Below are positions 23,080 to 34,534 of a stretch of DNA of 64,000 nucleotides, piece by piece (the stretch's first letter is position 1; each line of letters starts with the position of its first letter). The stretch is from Halichoerus grypus (taxonomy: Eukaryota; Chordata; Mammalia; Carnivora; Phocidae). A program made the position numbers and the translations under genes. The stretch covers positions 120,471,631 through 120,535,630 of the forward strand of contig NC_135714.1 of the NCBI RefSeq assembly GCF_964656455.1, in the 5' to 3' direction. The notes under the pieces were generated by a model. The model worked only from the letters and a program-made list of their open reading frames with translations, did no database searches and had not been told where the DNA came from.

Positions 23080-23260
23080 GAACTATATATGTAAATATAC
23101 ACACATATATATGAATACATATGATGAAGTACATAAAATTACTTTTAATTATGAACACTGAATATTATACTGTCACTAAAAAGATAAATATAGAGAAGTA
23201 TATATAAAATATTGAGGAAAATAGATACATACATACACATACATTTACACAGGCATACAT
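23080..23260. repeat. AT/ACAT-rich low-complexity DNA
   Basis: Runs of ATATATGTAAATATACACAC and TACATACATACACATACATT type, within the 3' part of the ancient L1. Confidence 0.7.
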
Positions 23261-23605
23261 CTATTCCAATGATATAAATATGTGCAAGTGTGAAATAAAA
23301 TTCAGAAGGGAGCACAAAAATGAAATGATTTTGAGGTATTTGAGATTTTTATTATGCGTGAACATTTTTCTAATTACAATTTTTTCCCTTTTTAATTTTT
23401 CCCTAATTTTATAAAGCAGATTTGAGAGGAAACTACTCTTAAAACCTGGAGAAAGGTACTTTCCAGTTGACATATTCGAGATTATAAGAAACCCAAAAGA
23501 AATTATGAGTTTACAGACCCAGATTTCTCAGAAAGGGAATTAGGTGAGTTTATAACTTTACTAAAGGTCGCTGGTATTTGATTTGTGTAAGAGTCCCTCT
23601 CCTTG

Positions 23606-23795
23606 GGGCACCTGGGTGGTTCAGTCAGTTAAGTGGCTGCCTTCAGCTGGGGTTGTGATCCCAGGGTCCTGGGATTGAGCCCCACATCAGGCTCCCTGCT
23701 CAGAGGGGAGCCTGCTTCTCCCTCTCCCACTCCCCCTGCTTGTGCTTGCTCTCTCCCCATCCCTCTCTCTGTCAAAAAAAAAAAAAAAAAAAAAA
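23606..23795 (+). mobile_element. Carnivore SINE, sense
   Basis: Target duplication GAGTCCCTCTCCTTG (23591-23605) and GGATCCCTCTCCTTG (23796-23810), with one or two differences. It ends in a long uninterrupted A-run (about 22 A) directly after CTCTGTC, with no AATAAA tail motif. Open frames on both strands here come from the SINE. Confidence 0.94.
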
Positions 23796-23810
23796 GGATC
23801 CCTCTCCTTG

Positions 23811-24405
23811 AGAAAATATTCAAGAAAAAAGCCTCAGTCCTTACAATTTTCCTTTCTCTTTAGAAATATGGGACTCTAAAATTGGTGAGTGTAGCACTTA
23901 ACTGGTGGTATGCAGAAGTAATATCTACCCAAAGAGACATTTGTTCTGACTGGCAATGAGCAAAATTATGTGTGTATAATACATAATTACATAGATACAT
24001 AAATATACATACTATACATACACACAAATTACACATTCATACACACACGTTCAGAGAGTGACAATCTTTTAAGTTACATAAGCATTGGTAGATAACTGAG
24101 TGTGTCTTAGGAAGAGCTTTCCTAAAAGCAGCAGAGCCCCAAGTTCATTCCTCTCCGTGCTCTAGCCACACTGGCTATGTATGGGTTGGTTTCTTGACCA
24201 TTTGAACATACTTTGTCTTAGGATCTTTGACCTTGCTCTTTTTTCCCACCTAAAACACAATTTTCCCATATATTCATAGGCTCAGTCAGAGGTTATAAGC
24301 AAAATATTCAACAACTGGGACACTTTTGTGAAGCAAACAATTAGTCCTGACATTTGACCATTTGACTGAAGGATGCTGGATATAGAATTCATAAGGCTGT
24401 ACATG
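23811..24405. other. Unassigned DNA with ACAT-rich patch
   Basis: An imperfect TACATA-rich stretch covers about 23975-24050. The rest is unassigned. Confidence 0.5.
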
Positions 24406-24900
24406 GGTCTCCCCACTGGGTACAGACCTGGTGCTTCCTTCAGATCTGGGCTCAAATGTTACCTCTTCAAGGAGGTATTCTCTGACACTCCTATCTAAAA
24501 TAGCATGCCTAGGGATGCCTGACTGGCTCAGCTGGTTGGGCAGCTGCCTTCGGCTTGTGTCATGATCCCGGGGTCCTGGGATCGAGCCCCGCATCAGGAT
24601 CCCTGCTCAGCGGGAAGCCTGCTTCTCCCTCTCCCACTCCCCCTGCTTGTGTTCCCTCTCTTGCTGCATCTCTGTCAAATAAAGAAAGAAAATCTTAAAA
24701 AAAAAAAAATCAAAGAGCATGCCTGTCATTATCTCATGACTTTTTTTTTTTTTGGCCTGTAGCATTTATTATTACCTGACCACACATTACATATTTATCG
24801 GTCAAACTTTTTATTCCTTCCTAGCATGTTAAGTTCCAATAGTAGGGACCTTGCCCACTCTTTCCAAGGTTGCCTCTGACCTCCACTTGCTAAATCTAAT
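24406..24900 (+). mobile_element. L2: L2 3' end, split by a SINE
   Basis: CAGATCTGGGCTCAAATGTT and ACCTCTTCAAGGAGGTATTC match the end of L2 ORF2. After the SINE it resumes with CATTATCTCATGAC, GTAGCATTTATTATTACCTG, and TAGGGACCTTGCC near the L2 3' terminus. Diverged and without an open frame. Confidence 0.8.
24511..24710 (+). mobile_element. Carnivore SINE, sense, inside L2
   Basis: Head AGGGATGCCTGACTGGCTCA (diverged). Target duplication AAATAGCATGCCT (24498-24510) against AAAGAGCATGCCT (about 24712-24724). Tail AATAAAGAAAGAAAATCTT plus A-run. Confidence 0.92.
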
Positions 24901-25039
24901 GGTCCCTGGTCAGAATTGGTCTGAATTCTTATTTTTGACTTATCATTGGCAGTCACTCACTCTTGTTTGAACCCTTTTCCCCCCAAGTTCTAGAACATCA
25001 AAAAAAAGAGTGCCTAATTTTCCTTCTGTTTTCCTGGAT

Positions 25040-25950
25040 GTTCCTCCATCTCCCTGACCTCTAAGGATTGGCTAGAATGCTCCTGGGCTCCATCCCTTGG
25101 GGTTCTCAGCTAGAGTCACAGCTCTAAAGAACACCTATATGCTGATGACTCCCAAATTCCTATCTTCAGCCTGAACCTCTCTCCTGAGCTCAGACTCATT
25201 TACCCAATTACCTGTTAAGACATCCAAGGGAGATGTCACAGGCAGGCATCTCAAATTTAACTTGTCTCGGACAAACTCCTTGCTCACCACACCCCTCTCC
25301 CCCAAACATGCCCCCCCCCAAATACTCTCTAGCTCAGTAAATATTCATTTTCCCAGTTGGTGACCAAACACCTTAATCTCATCTTTGATGCTACTCTTTT
25401 CCTCATGCCCCACATCCGGTCTGTTAACAAAATGTGTTGATTCATCCTTCAAACCATATCTGGAATCTTATCACTTCTCACCACTCTGGTCTGAGCCATC
25501 ATCATCCCTTACATGGATTACTGTAAAAGTCTCTTAACTGCTCTCTCTGCTTCTTTCCTGGCTCTTTTCAATTTATAACAGCACCAGAGTCAGGATGATC
25601 TCATTAAATGTAAGTCAGATCATGTCATTTCCTTACTCGAAAACCTCCAAGGGCTTCCATGTCACCTAGTATCCTTATTATGACCAGAAGGCTCATTATG
25701 ACCTGGGCCCTTGTAACCTCTCTGACCTCATGTGTCATACCTCTCTCCTTTCCTTCATGCTCCTCCAGCCACACTGGGCTCCCCTCTCTGCCTCAAACAA
25801 GTCAGAAATGCTGCTGCCTCAGGGCCTTTATACTTCTTTCTTCTGCCTGGAATGCTGTTTCCCAAATATGCACCTGGATGGCTCCCTTCCATTACCCGAA
25901 GTCACTTCCTTATTAAAGTCTTACCCAGCCAGTCTATTTAAAATTTACTT
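25040..25950 (+). mobile_element. L2: L2 fragment, end of ORF2
   Basis: Nearly 900 bases can be followed along L2: TATGCTGATGACTCCCAAAT (about 25139), CTCTCCTGAGCTCAGACTCA, ATCATCCCTTACATGGATTACTG, CAGATCATGTCATTTCCTTA, CCTCCAAGGGCTTCC, CTCCAGCCACACTGG, CTGCCTCAGGGCCTTTATAC and CTGCCTGGAATGCTGTT, all in correct order. Open frames of 69-102 codons at 25.7-26.0 kb are remnants of the L2 reverse transcriptase region read in shifted frames, not host genes. Confidence 0.9.
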
Positions 25951-26785
25951 TTCTAGACTAGTTTGCTTACATAACATTGACTTTGATAACATTTCCAGTG
26001 CTCCTAGATTAATACAGCATTTTAATGGGAGAAGATGAGGTTTGAGGAAAACACGGTCCAGATCACAGGAGCCCTGGTGAGCCAACCAAAGCTGGAAGGT
26101 GAGGAGGAGCCAGCAAGGGCTGTTAAGTAGGGACATGATACATCATCATTATGTTTTAAAAATGATTACTTTGGTATACTGATTCTTTTAAACAAAGTGT
26201 ACGAAATATCAAACTATGGCATGATAAAGAGACTGATGATATTTTCTTAGAGATTTTAAGCAAACCTAAAATTTTGTCAAATTGCTTCTATTTCTACTTA
26301 TTACTCTGTGACAACTTTACACGTCAGTGTAGTTATGTTCAATGAGTCTACTTCATAGGGACCAATTAACTCTAACTCTTGAACTACTTAGGATTTCACA
26401 TTAACTTTTCCCCATGATGCTCAAAATTGCAAATATGAATTTGAGTAATCAGAAATCCCCAAATGAAGCAAGGTTTTCCATTAACAGGAAAAGCTTTAAA
26501 TATTAAGCAGCACAACAAAATTATAAGTGACATGGGCCCAACTGTGGCCATGCTGAGAGGGAGTCTATTTCCCTTCTAAAGGAACAGATTCTACTCAACT
26601 CCAGCAAATTGTTGCCAGACTTTTCTGTTTTTCAAGAAAAGCCAAAATTTAGATGTTTGTATGAAATCTCCCAAATTCTGAACTATTGAAATGAAATCAA
26701 ATCTTTCCACAATTGCATTCGACCCCAGCTGTGCCAATTTTCACCATGTGTTGATGGTTTTGGAGTTCATGCTACCCTATCAGCC
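25951..26785. other. Unassigned non-coding DNA
   Basis: No gene recognised. GAAGATGAGGTTTGAGGAAA to about 26150 could be old repeat sequence, but I cannot place it. Confidence 0.4.
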
Positions 26786-26935
26786 ATTTACTTACTTGCT
26801 TAGCCTCTCTATGCCTGCCTCAGTTTCCTCAACTGTAAAAATCAGACAGTAACAATACCTAATAGGGTTATAGGTAGGTATGTCATGACCTAGTACGTGT
26901 CATATAGTAAGTGCTCAAAAAAGCACTTACTATTC
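26786..26935 (+). mobile_element. MIR, sense
   Basis: TTACTTGCTTAGCCTCTCTATGCCTGCCTCAGTTTCCTCA; the diagnostic core is CCTCAGTTTCCTCAACTGTA (26818-26837), followed by ACCTAATAGGGTTAT and the terminal AGTAAGTGCTCA. A clear MIR. A perfect hairpin lies at its 3' end (26905-26932). Confidence 0.88.
26905..26932. repeat. Perfect 11-bp hairpin at MIR end
   Basis: TAGTAAGTGCT (26905-26915), loop CAAAAA, then AGCACTTACTA (26922-26932), exactly complementary. The left arm is ordinary MIR sequence; the right arm is not expected there. Confidence 0.95.
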
Positions 26936-27690
26936 TCGTGATCAGTTTTCCACTGAAAATAAACACTTAGATTCTTCCCACTTAAAGCTACTGAAGTTTC
27001 TGAGTCTACCATTTCCTGATTGGTGCTCAATACAGATCATAATTCTGAAAGCTATACAAATAGACAAGGAAAAAGAAGCAGGGCGTATGCCCTTGTCAGT
27101 AAAACTAGAATGAGGAACCAGAGTAAATGTGCAGGGTAAAAGTCAACTTAAGGACATGCACCCCAAATCATAAAATGAGCAAATGGGTATTAGCAAAATC
27201 CTAGGTAAAGCGGAGAACCTTAAGGCAAGGGGGCTATGTGAGGTGATAGATTCTAAGGCAGGGCAAGGTGTGACTATACTGAAATTAAAATAAAACAGAA
27301 CAAAAACAAGGCAGGGCAGGATATGGGATGAGGCCCCACTGAGTAGTTTCCTCAGGAAAATGAGCATTTAGACAGGTTTCAAAACAGGACATGAGAGGAT
27401 ATTTAAATTGGTAACTATATGGGAAAGAAAACTGATTAGGAAGTTTAGAAAGATACCATGGAAGTCATCCAAATGTTCGTGAAGCCCACATGTTAGATAC
27501 GTTTTCCTGGCTGGAGTAGAGCTCTGGAAAGGGAAGGGCCTGGGGCATTTGGTTATGAGGGGTGGTCACAAGATGAGATTAAATCTGTCAACAGTGATAA
27601 AAACGAAAAAGAAAATGAGATAAGTAATCCAGCCTCATTTCCTGTGCTAATACTGCCTCTTCAAAATGCTCTCTCCAAAGGATGATCTGT
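26936..27690. other. Unassigned non-coding DNA
   Basis: About 750 bases without a recognised gene or repeat. Confidence 0.45.
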
Positions 27691-27705
27691 TTAAAATGTT
27701 CCTTT

Positions 27706-27886
27706 AGGGGCGCCTGGGCGGCTCAGTCGGTTAAGCGCCTGCCTTCCGCACAGGTCATGATCTTGGGGTCCTGGGATGGAGCCCTCTATCTGGCTCCCTG
27801 CTCAGTGGGAAGTCTGTTCTCCCTCTGCCCCTCCGCCCCTGCTTGTGCTTACTGTCTCTCTCCAATAAATAAATTCTTTAAAAATA
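27706..27886 (+). mobile_element. Carnivore SINE, sense
   Basis: Head GGGGCGCCTGGGCGGCTCAG. The imperfect target duplication is AAAATGTTCCTTTA before and AAAATGTCCCGTTA after. Tail AATAAATAAATTCTTTAAAA. Confidence 0.93.
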
Positions 27887-28119
27887 AAAAATGTCCCGTT
27901 AACATCACACTGAAAGCCAGATTTCACCAGGGAGTATAAAAACTCTGTGCACTTGGTCTGTGAGCCAAATTGAGATGTCCTATGTTTATCTATACGTTTT
28001 GTCTTTACTCCTTTCAAAAATCGCACATTTGCTGTAAAACTACATAACAACATTTAAGGGAAATATTTCAAATGAACAAAATTACTTTTAATTCCCAAAG
28101 CTAACACAATTCTTTTCAT

Positions 28120-28490
28120 TTTTATGTCTTCTTGTCTAATCTGTGTCCATAAGTCTACAGATCTGTCAAGTTATCATCACTGTGTATATTCAATCCCATT
28201 ACCTATTTTGTTAACTTACCATGAACACTTACCAATTGTCCCCTAGGTTTCTACAATCATTATGACTGAAATGTCTGCATAATAGTTCAATCAAGTTGAT
28301 ACCCTCTAATTTAAGAAAATATCAGGCATTTAAATGATGTCCATTCTTTTCTATCACAGAAAATGCTACAATATGCATCATTTTGCACAAAGGTTTTTAT
28401 TTTTTTAATTTTTTTTTGTTTTTAATGCTGTTGGACAATTTCCTCAGGATAAATTCAAAAGAGTAGAATGACTGGGCCAAAAGGTACGTA
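28120..28490. mobile_element. Old L1-type fragment
   Basis: GAAAATGCTACAATATGCATCATTTTG and CAGGATAAATTCAAAAGAGTAG, ACTGGGCCAAAAGGTACGTA follow the order of an old L1-derived repeat common in mammals (short diagnostic piece: GACTGGGCCAAAAGGTACGT). Orientation not assigned; the left limit is approximate. Confidence 0.55.
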
Positions 28491-30290
28491 CACTTTTATT
28501 TTCCTTTAATCTACATATATTAGGATGAGCATGATGGATCAACAAGCTATGATAAAGCATCGTGAACTTTGGATGCATAACCAAAGACATTTAGCCTGGA
28601 GCGTGATTTATACCACCTTATACTTCAGGTCTAAAGATGCTCCATGACCTCATAAAGGTCTGAACATACTAGAAACTGGATGTTTAACAGAGTACAACCG
28701 AATGTCAAGACATGTCTTTTTTCCCCCCTAACTCCCCCTACAAAGTTAATGTGCTGAGAGTAAAGACATAAGCAACCACCTTCTCTCTTTGGATAAACTG
28801 CCCAGGAGAGATGTGATAGTGAATCTGCAAGCCTCAAAATCTAATAAACAAGAATTATCCAATACTGAGAAATATGAGTAAGGCATAGCTCTGAACTATA
28901 TTAGGCACTAATACAATAAAAGGACAAGGTGAGTGAGTGCACAGATTGAATTGAAACCATAAATCATTCAGAGCACCAGAAAAACTGTTAAAGCAAATGT
29001 GATAATGAAAAATAAAATCAAGGTTAAAAAACCTGTGCCATTTTATAAAACACTATTACTTTAAAACACAGGTGAAAAAGAAATGTCAGTGATACTATTA
29101 TTGAAGAGCACAATTAACGTCAAACAACTTCGGTCCTAGTTTTTAGTTGAGCAATTGGTAATAAGTGGTTTGGAAGGAGTAGTGGCGTGTTGTAATAAAG
29201 ATGGAGGGTCTTAGGAATAATTACTAAACCTAGCTTTATGCAGGCAGTGTGAAATGAAGATTGGTTAGTTTTCTGGTTAATCTCATCAGGGTTAAAGAAC
29301 CAATTCTGGGAGTTTGTCAACATTCATTTGACCATCCGGGATAATAAAATACTCAGGTAACACAATCAGGACACATTTCTTGGTTTTATCTCAAACTACT
29401 TTCAAGGGAAGTTATCATCAAAGGTTATATAATGTTACAGAATTCTACTTCCAGGAGAAGGGTGGGTTAGATGTGCTGAAGGGTCCTCTCAAATATAGGA
29501 CAACTAGCATTTAAATGTTTCATAGCAGCTCTGAACTCATTGTAAATAAGAGAAATTTCCAAGGTGAAAATAAACAAAAGCTATCTAGGGGCCTGAAAAA
29601 GTAGTGTTTTCCTGAGAGCAAATGCTATTGTCAGTGCTATGGTAGGAGACTGGGATATTAGGTAGCACCAAGGTGACCGAGGTAAGCCAGAGAGTCCTTG
29701 AGGAGCCTGAGATGCTAAGCAGGAGCTAGAGTGGTCTTAAGTCAGAAGTCTGATGACAAAGGCAAACAGTCTTTGGAGAAAAGTAACCTTAACTTAGACC
29801 TTCTAGTTTTTCAGTTTAACATCAACTAAATCTGAACTCCATCATAGCAAGAGTCAGCAGAAATAACAAACAACTGAGTTAGATAACAAGGACCTTATAT
29901 ACTGGGATAAAACATAGCTATGGAAGGCTTAAGAACATTTTAAAAATTACATCATAAAAATAAGCAATAGGAAGTAATAAAAAATGATTAGGAGATCGAA
30001 AAACAGAATCTTTGGAAAAAAGATTAACTACTGAAATAAAAATATTCTGTTCATGGTTTAATCCAGGGTACAATAGGAAAATACTCATCACCATTTATAA
30101 TCTGGGCCCAACATATCCTTTCATTGTATTTTTAAGTCACTTTAGTAAATAATCTACAAAAAAGAGATAACAGTATTCAATACACCCATATGATAGTTTC
30201 AGAGAGAATGTTTTACACTATTAAAAATTAGTAAATTTTGTTTATCAAAAGACCTCTTAGAAATAATGACTCATGAGGTATCAATTCTTA
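28491..30290. other. Unassigned non-coding DNA
   Basis: About 1.8 kb, AT-rich, without recognised repeats or genes. One of the quieter stretches of the window. Confidence 0.4.
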
Positions 30291-30612
30291 AAAATAGTTA
30301 AAATTGCCCATAAAAGAAACTCAAATGCTAAAATTGGGTACAATGGGCACTGAGGATTAAGTAACCATTTAAAAACAGCTGAAGACAGAATTAAACAGAA
30401 TGATGAATCAGAAGAAATTACCCACAATGTAGCACACAGACCTGGAGACAGAAATATGCAAAAGAGGCACAGAGATACGGAGGACAGAGAATGAGACGGC
30501 CTAACATATAAGGAGAGTCTCAAAGGAGAAACTAAATAGTCAAATCACTATGTTGTACACCTGAAACTAATGTAATATTGTATGTTGACTATATTTCAAT
30601 TAAAAAAAATAT
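30291..30612 (+). mobile_element. HAL1/L1 remnant: ORF1 region joined to an L1 3' end
   Basis: AAAACAGCTGAAGACAGAAT, GAAGAAATTACCCACAATGT, AGCACACAGACCTGGAGACA and GAGAATGAGACGGCC follow an old L1 ORF1 region. At about 30541 it continues with TATGTTGTACACCTGAAACT, an L1 3' terminus. No ORF2 lies between, as in HAL1 ('half-L1') elements or after deletion. Confidence 0.6.
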
Positions 30613-30622
30613 ATTTTTTTAA

Positions 30623-30798
30623 TGAGCACCTGGGTGGCTCAGTCGGTTAAGCAACAGACTCTTGATTTCAAGCTCAGGTCATGATCTCAAGGTCGTGAAA
30701 TCGAGCCCCACATCAAGCTCCATGCTGGGTGTGGAACCTGCTTAAGATTCTCTCTCTCCCTCTCCCTCTGTCCCCCAACCCCCGCTCATGCTCTCTCA
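30623..30798 (+). mobile_element. Carnivore SINE, sense, old subfamily
   Basis: GAGCACCTGGGTGGCTCAGT head, then ACTCTTGATTTCAAGCTCAG and CATGCTGGGTGTGGAACCTG in place of the CCTGCTCGGCGGGAAGCCTG type. This marks an older subfamily, like the copy at 35564. Inserted at or in the A/T-rich tail of the preceding L1. Confidence 0.92.
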
Positions 30799-31885
30799 AA
30801 AAAAAATTTTTTTTAATTTTAAAAAAGGAGAAACTAGACTGAAGAGATGCAATAGTTCAAGGTCTGAGGATTTTCTATAACTGATTTAAAAAAAACAAAT
30901 ACAGGAAGTACACTTTTTTAAATGACCCAAGAATTCACACTTCAAAAACTGTTTTACTCATGTACCCCATGCACAGATGCACATTTTAAAGAAAACATTG
31001 CATCTTAGGTCAGCAGTTATTGAATGCCTATGTGTCAGGAACTGGTCCAGCACTAACTTACCAGAGCAGTGCATTATAATTAAGGTGTTCCTCTCTTTAT
31101 AGAATGTAATTGTTGACCAGAAATTCTGCATAAATTATTTTTATTGAGTCCTACTTCAGAGGTAGTGTAGTATATGTTGCTATTTTGAAATATCCTATTA
31201 CATAGCTCTTGATAGAGAGGGGACTCTTTCTATAAAACAAATATTAAGAAACTATAATTATTCACATACATTTTCTAGAAACAAGATTTAAATACCTATC
31301 TGTGAAAGTAGCTATTTTTATCATTGTTGCTAACATAGACCTCAAAATAATACCTGAACACCTGCCCAGGTCCTTAAAATAGAAGGGTGTGGGCTGGCAA
31401 GAGGGAGATGGCTGAGCAGTCAGCACTGATAATCTTTGCCAGATCTTCCAAGGTCTTTTTATACTTCAAAGAGTCTTAGGTTGCTCCTCTTTCCTGTTCT
31501 CTGAGACTTTTGTAGCACATTTTAAAAACATGCAACAGAATGAGGAACAAATAACCTTTGCATTCCTTTTCTCCCCTATAAGGAATCCACAGCTCTTTCC
31601 TTAGGATAGCCAGAAAAAAGCCTCTCATTCTCCTCAGCCTCCCCCATTTTCCCCATCAGAGATCCCAGGACTCAGGATGAGAGTGGAGAACCAGGGCTTC
31701 TTAGGGCTTCTTGGCCTGCCTTCCCCTTACTCCTCACATATCCCTGCATGCCTTTGATGATCATACTACACAGGGTTTGAGGAAAGAAGAAAATCTACCT
31801 ACAAAAAATCCATAACTGGATTTGTAAAGAATTATGCATGATTCACAATAGTGTAATTGCTTCAAAATGAAGGGTTGAGCTCAAC
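30799..31885. other. Unassigned non-coding DNA
   Basis: About 1.1 kb, no gene or confident repeat. Confidence 0.45.
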
Positions 31886-32015
31886 TTGACTATTCAAATA
31901 TGAGCTGTTGTGCTCTCGGGAAAGTTATTTAACCTGTGTTTCAGTTCCCTTATCTATAAAATGAGAATAAAAATAGTACCTATCACATAGGGGTTTTGTG
32001 AAGTGTAAAGGATAC
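31886..32015 (+). mobile_element. MIR, sense
   Basis: CGGGAAAGTTATTTAACCTG, CAGTTCCCTTATCTATAAAA, TGAGAATAAAAATAGTACCT and ATAGGGGTTTTGTGAAG follow the MIR core in order. Confidence 0.88.
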
Positions 32016-32189
32016 ACCTTTAGGGTCCACTGTATCCAATTTTAGCTTTTGAGATTAATTTTGAAATAGTATTTAGTGCCTACATATGCTAGGCAATCAA
32101 ATGTTATTTTTTAAATGTATTTATATAATTATAAGAAATATTTTACCTAAACTTATCTGTATAATTATGTATTATAATTTTCAAATAAT

Positions 32190-32350
32190 TGAGATAGTCT
32201 GGAAGGATAGAACTGAAGAGGTTCACAGTGGTTGCTTCTGAGTTTAGGCTCGATTCCTTCCTCCCATTATTTATCTAAATGGATTTTACTTGTCTGCAAT
32301 TAATATGTATTACCAATATACCTACAAAAAGAAAAAATCATTCAAAACCA
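32190..32350 (+). mobile_element. Old L1 3' fragment (tentative)
   Basis: CTGGAAGGATAGAACTGAAG, GTTCACAGTGGTTGCTTCTGAG resembles the 'ggaaggata...aacagtggttacctctg' part of old L1 3' regions. Short and diverged. Confidence 0.45.
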
Positions 32351-32704
32351 TAAATAATTAAAACATTTTAGTCTTCCCTAACTATAAAGATGTTGAAAAA
32401 ATACTTCATCTCTTTATGTGATTAACCTATCTTAACTTTTATAAACATATTTAACTTTCTGAGATACTCTATGAAAAGTTATCCTCTTGAAATACACTAT
32501 TACTACAAAAAGACAATATAATTTCTTTGGTTAACATGTGTTTGCTCATATCAACGCAAAAGTTTCCAAAATCCTTCTTGGCTCTAAAGAAACGGTAATT
32601 TAATTATATTCCTTAACTTTCAATACATCTGATGGTGTTGTAGTTATGTTATCAGAACATTAACATCAAAAAAGTACATTGTGTGGCAATGTGAAATTTG
32701 CAGG
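32351..32704. other. Unassigned non-coding DNA
   Basis: AT-rich, nothing recognised. Confidence 0.45.
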
Positions 32705-32894
32705 TTTTTTTTTTTTTAAGATATTATTTGAGATAGAGAGCTACTGCACAAGCTGGGGGGGAGGGGCAGAGGGAGAGGGACAAGCAGACTCCAAGCTGAG
32801 CAGGGACCCCAATGTGGGGCTTGATCCCAGGACTCTGGGATCATGACCTGAGCTGAAGGCAGATGCTTAACCGACTGAGCCACCCAGGCACCCC
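32705..32894 (-). mobile_element. Carnivore SINE, antisense
   Basis: Ends in CCACCCAGGCACCCC at 32894. The T-run at 32706-32717 is its tail. I could not find a convincing target duplication, so the limits may have eroded. Confidence 0.92.
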
Positions 32895-33181
32895 TGAGTT
32901 TAATTCTATACATGAAAGAAACCAACATATCACAACCACTGATGTGATCAGGCAAGGGGTGGAGGAAAAAGTCCTGTTAGATGCTCTGAGAGCTAAAGTG
33001 GGTTAATTTGAAAATAGGAGATTAGCTATCTCAACCATTCTGATTCCTCAGTTGGCTGTTTCTAGTCATTCATACATGACAATGGTGCAGAAGCAACTAA
33101 TTATAGTTGCTAATCAAGAGTAACAAGGGGACAGATGATTGAAAACAGGAAATTACCAAAGAATCATGCTTTTTGGTTTTA

Positions 33182-33364
33182 AAGATTTATTTATTTGAGA
33201 GAGAGAGAGACAGCATGAGTGGGGGTTGTGGTGGGGAAGAGCAGAGGGAGAAGCAGACTTCCCCCTGAGCAGGGAGCCCTACATGGGGCTCAATCCTAGG
33301 ACTCCAGGATCATGACCTGAGCCGAAGGCAGAAGCTTAACCGACTGAGCCACCCAGGCACCCCT
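33182..33364 (-). mobile_element. Carnivore SINE, antisense
   Basis: Perfect 13-bp target duplication CTTTTTGGTTTTA (33169-33181 and 33365-33377). It carries the GGACTCCAGGATC variant but has AAGCTTAACCGACTG, so it is intermediate between subfamilies. Confidence 0.94.
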
Positions 33365-33377
33365 CTTTTTGGTTTTA

Positions 33378-34190
33378 GAATGAAGCTGTGATTTTATTTT
33401 CATAATTCTGGGAACAAGCTCAGCAATGTACAGAGAAACTGAAAGAAGTTGGTGAGTATTCAATTTCTTCTTTTAAAACCATTAAGCAAATAATTCACGT
33501 TAAGGTAATTAAGAACATCACACTTTATTTGCTTTCTATGTATGAGCTTTGATCATCAGAAAAGAACTCTAAAGAATGGTCTGCTTGATCAATATGTCTC
33601 TGGTCCTTTAAAACACAGTACTTGCCACACGAGTCCTGCTGGATTGTTGGTGAGCGCTGCAGCAGCGTCCCCACCTCTGTCCTTCAGACACATCCTTTCC
33701 TGCCCACCTGCCCCGCTGGCCTCCCCGTGACTTCCCTGGGTCCTGAAGAAACACCTCTACTACATGCATCATCCCTTTGCCAGAGCCCCCGTATGCTGGT
33801 AACCGCCCTCCTCTGCTTCCCATACGGCAGGCAAACCTGGGCAAGAGCTCGACACTCCACTCTTGACATCCTGCGCCACCCAAAGAACCAAAATCCTTTT
33901 TCTCTGCAAGGGGTGAGGGTGAAGTCTAAACTTCACTATGTAGGACACAACTCCATATGATTTTCTTGTAATGAAACACAACATCACTTGCCCTTTAATA
34001 AAACTGTAATAAACAATAGGATGTCACTCTGGCTGTGATCCCATGAGCTACCCAATAAAACAAATCTGTGCACAAAATAGAGTATATATTATCAATAAGC
34101 TGTCTACACAATTTGTATTCTGATCTTGATGTACTAAATAGATGTATTCCAATTAAGATGACTACCTTTCATTTTTCTCCATATAGAGGA
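33378..34190. other. Unassigned DNA, GC-richer patch at 33600-33900
   Basis: Sequence around 33600-33900 is richer in C and G than its surroundings and open in several frames on both strands (61-112 codons). I recognise no domain, and no frame shows a clear exon with splice sites. The high C content of one strand suggests an L2-like or unique origin. Left unassigned. Confidence 0.35.
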
Positions 34191-34194
34191 GATG

Positions 34195-34500
34195 TATTCC
34201 CAATGGAAACCTTGAATTACAGGCTTATTATAAAATTACTACATACTCATTGTAAAGGTTAGGGAAATACACAAAGGAGGAAGAAAGGTAGAATTGGAGG
34301 AAGAAGGGGAGGTAGGGGGAGGAGACCCTGAATCTCACCATCCAGGGAACAATACTGTGAATATTTTGGTGGCTTTTTCAAATTGAGAATATACCCTCTG
34401 ATTTTTTGTCTGCCCTTTCCCACAGAATATATTGCAAACATATTTCACTCAATACATAATCACCGGCATCATGTTTGCCAGCTGCACAGTACTCCATTCT
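34195..34500. mobile_element. Old L1-type fragment
   Basis: TACATACTCATTGTAAAGGT, AATCTCACCATCCAGGGAAC, TGTGAATATTTTGGTGGC and GCAAACATATTTCACTCAAT follow an old L1-derived repeat of the same kind as 28.1-28.5 kb. Orientation not assigned. Confidence 0.5.
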
Positions 34501-34534
34501 GTTGGGCAGTTCCATTCCGTGGGATGAAGGGCAA

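Larger units (their letters stand above)
21941..23400 (+). mobile_element. L1: Ancient L1 remnant carrying two SINEs
   Basis: L1 ORF2 order can be followed: TTTACAACAGCTATAACAAG (about 22025), CCCAATGGATAAATGGATGA (about 22370), AAGAAATACAAATGAAAGG (about 22690), CCACTGTTGTAAATTTATCT, AATGCCCTCTAATAGGGGAG (about 22960), then an AT- and ACAT-rich 3' part. Many stops. SINEs at 22052 and 22482 interrupt it, so it predates both. Boundaries approximate. Confidence 0.65.

Noticed and set aside
25659..26038. Three overlapping 69-102-codon frames
   Set aside because: They are shifted-frame readings of an L2 ORF2 relic.
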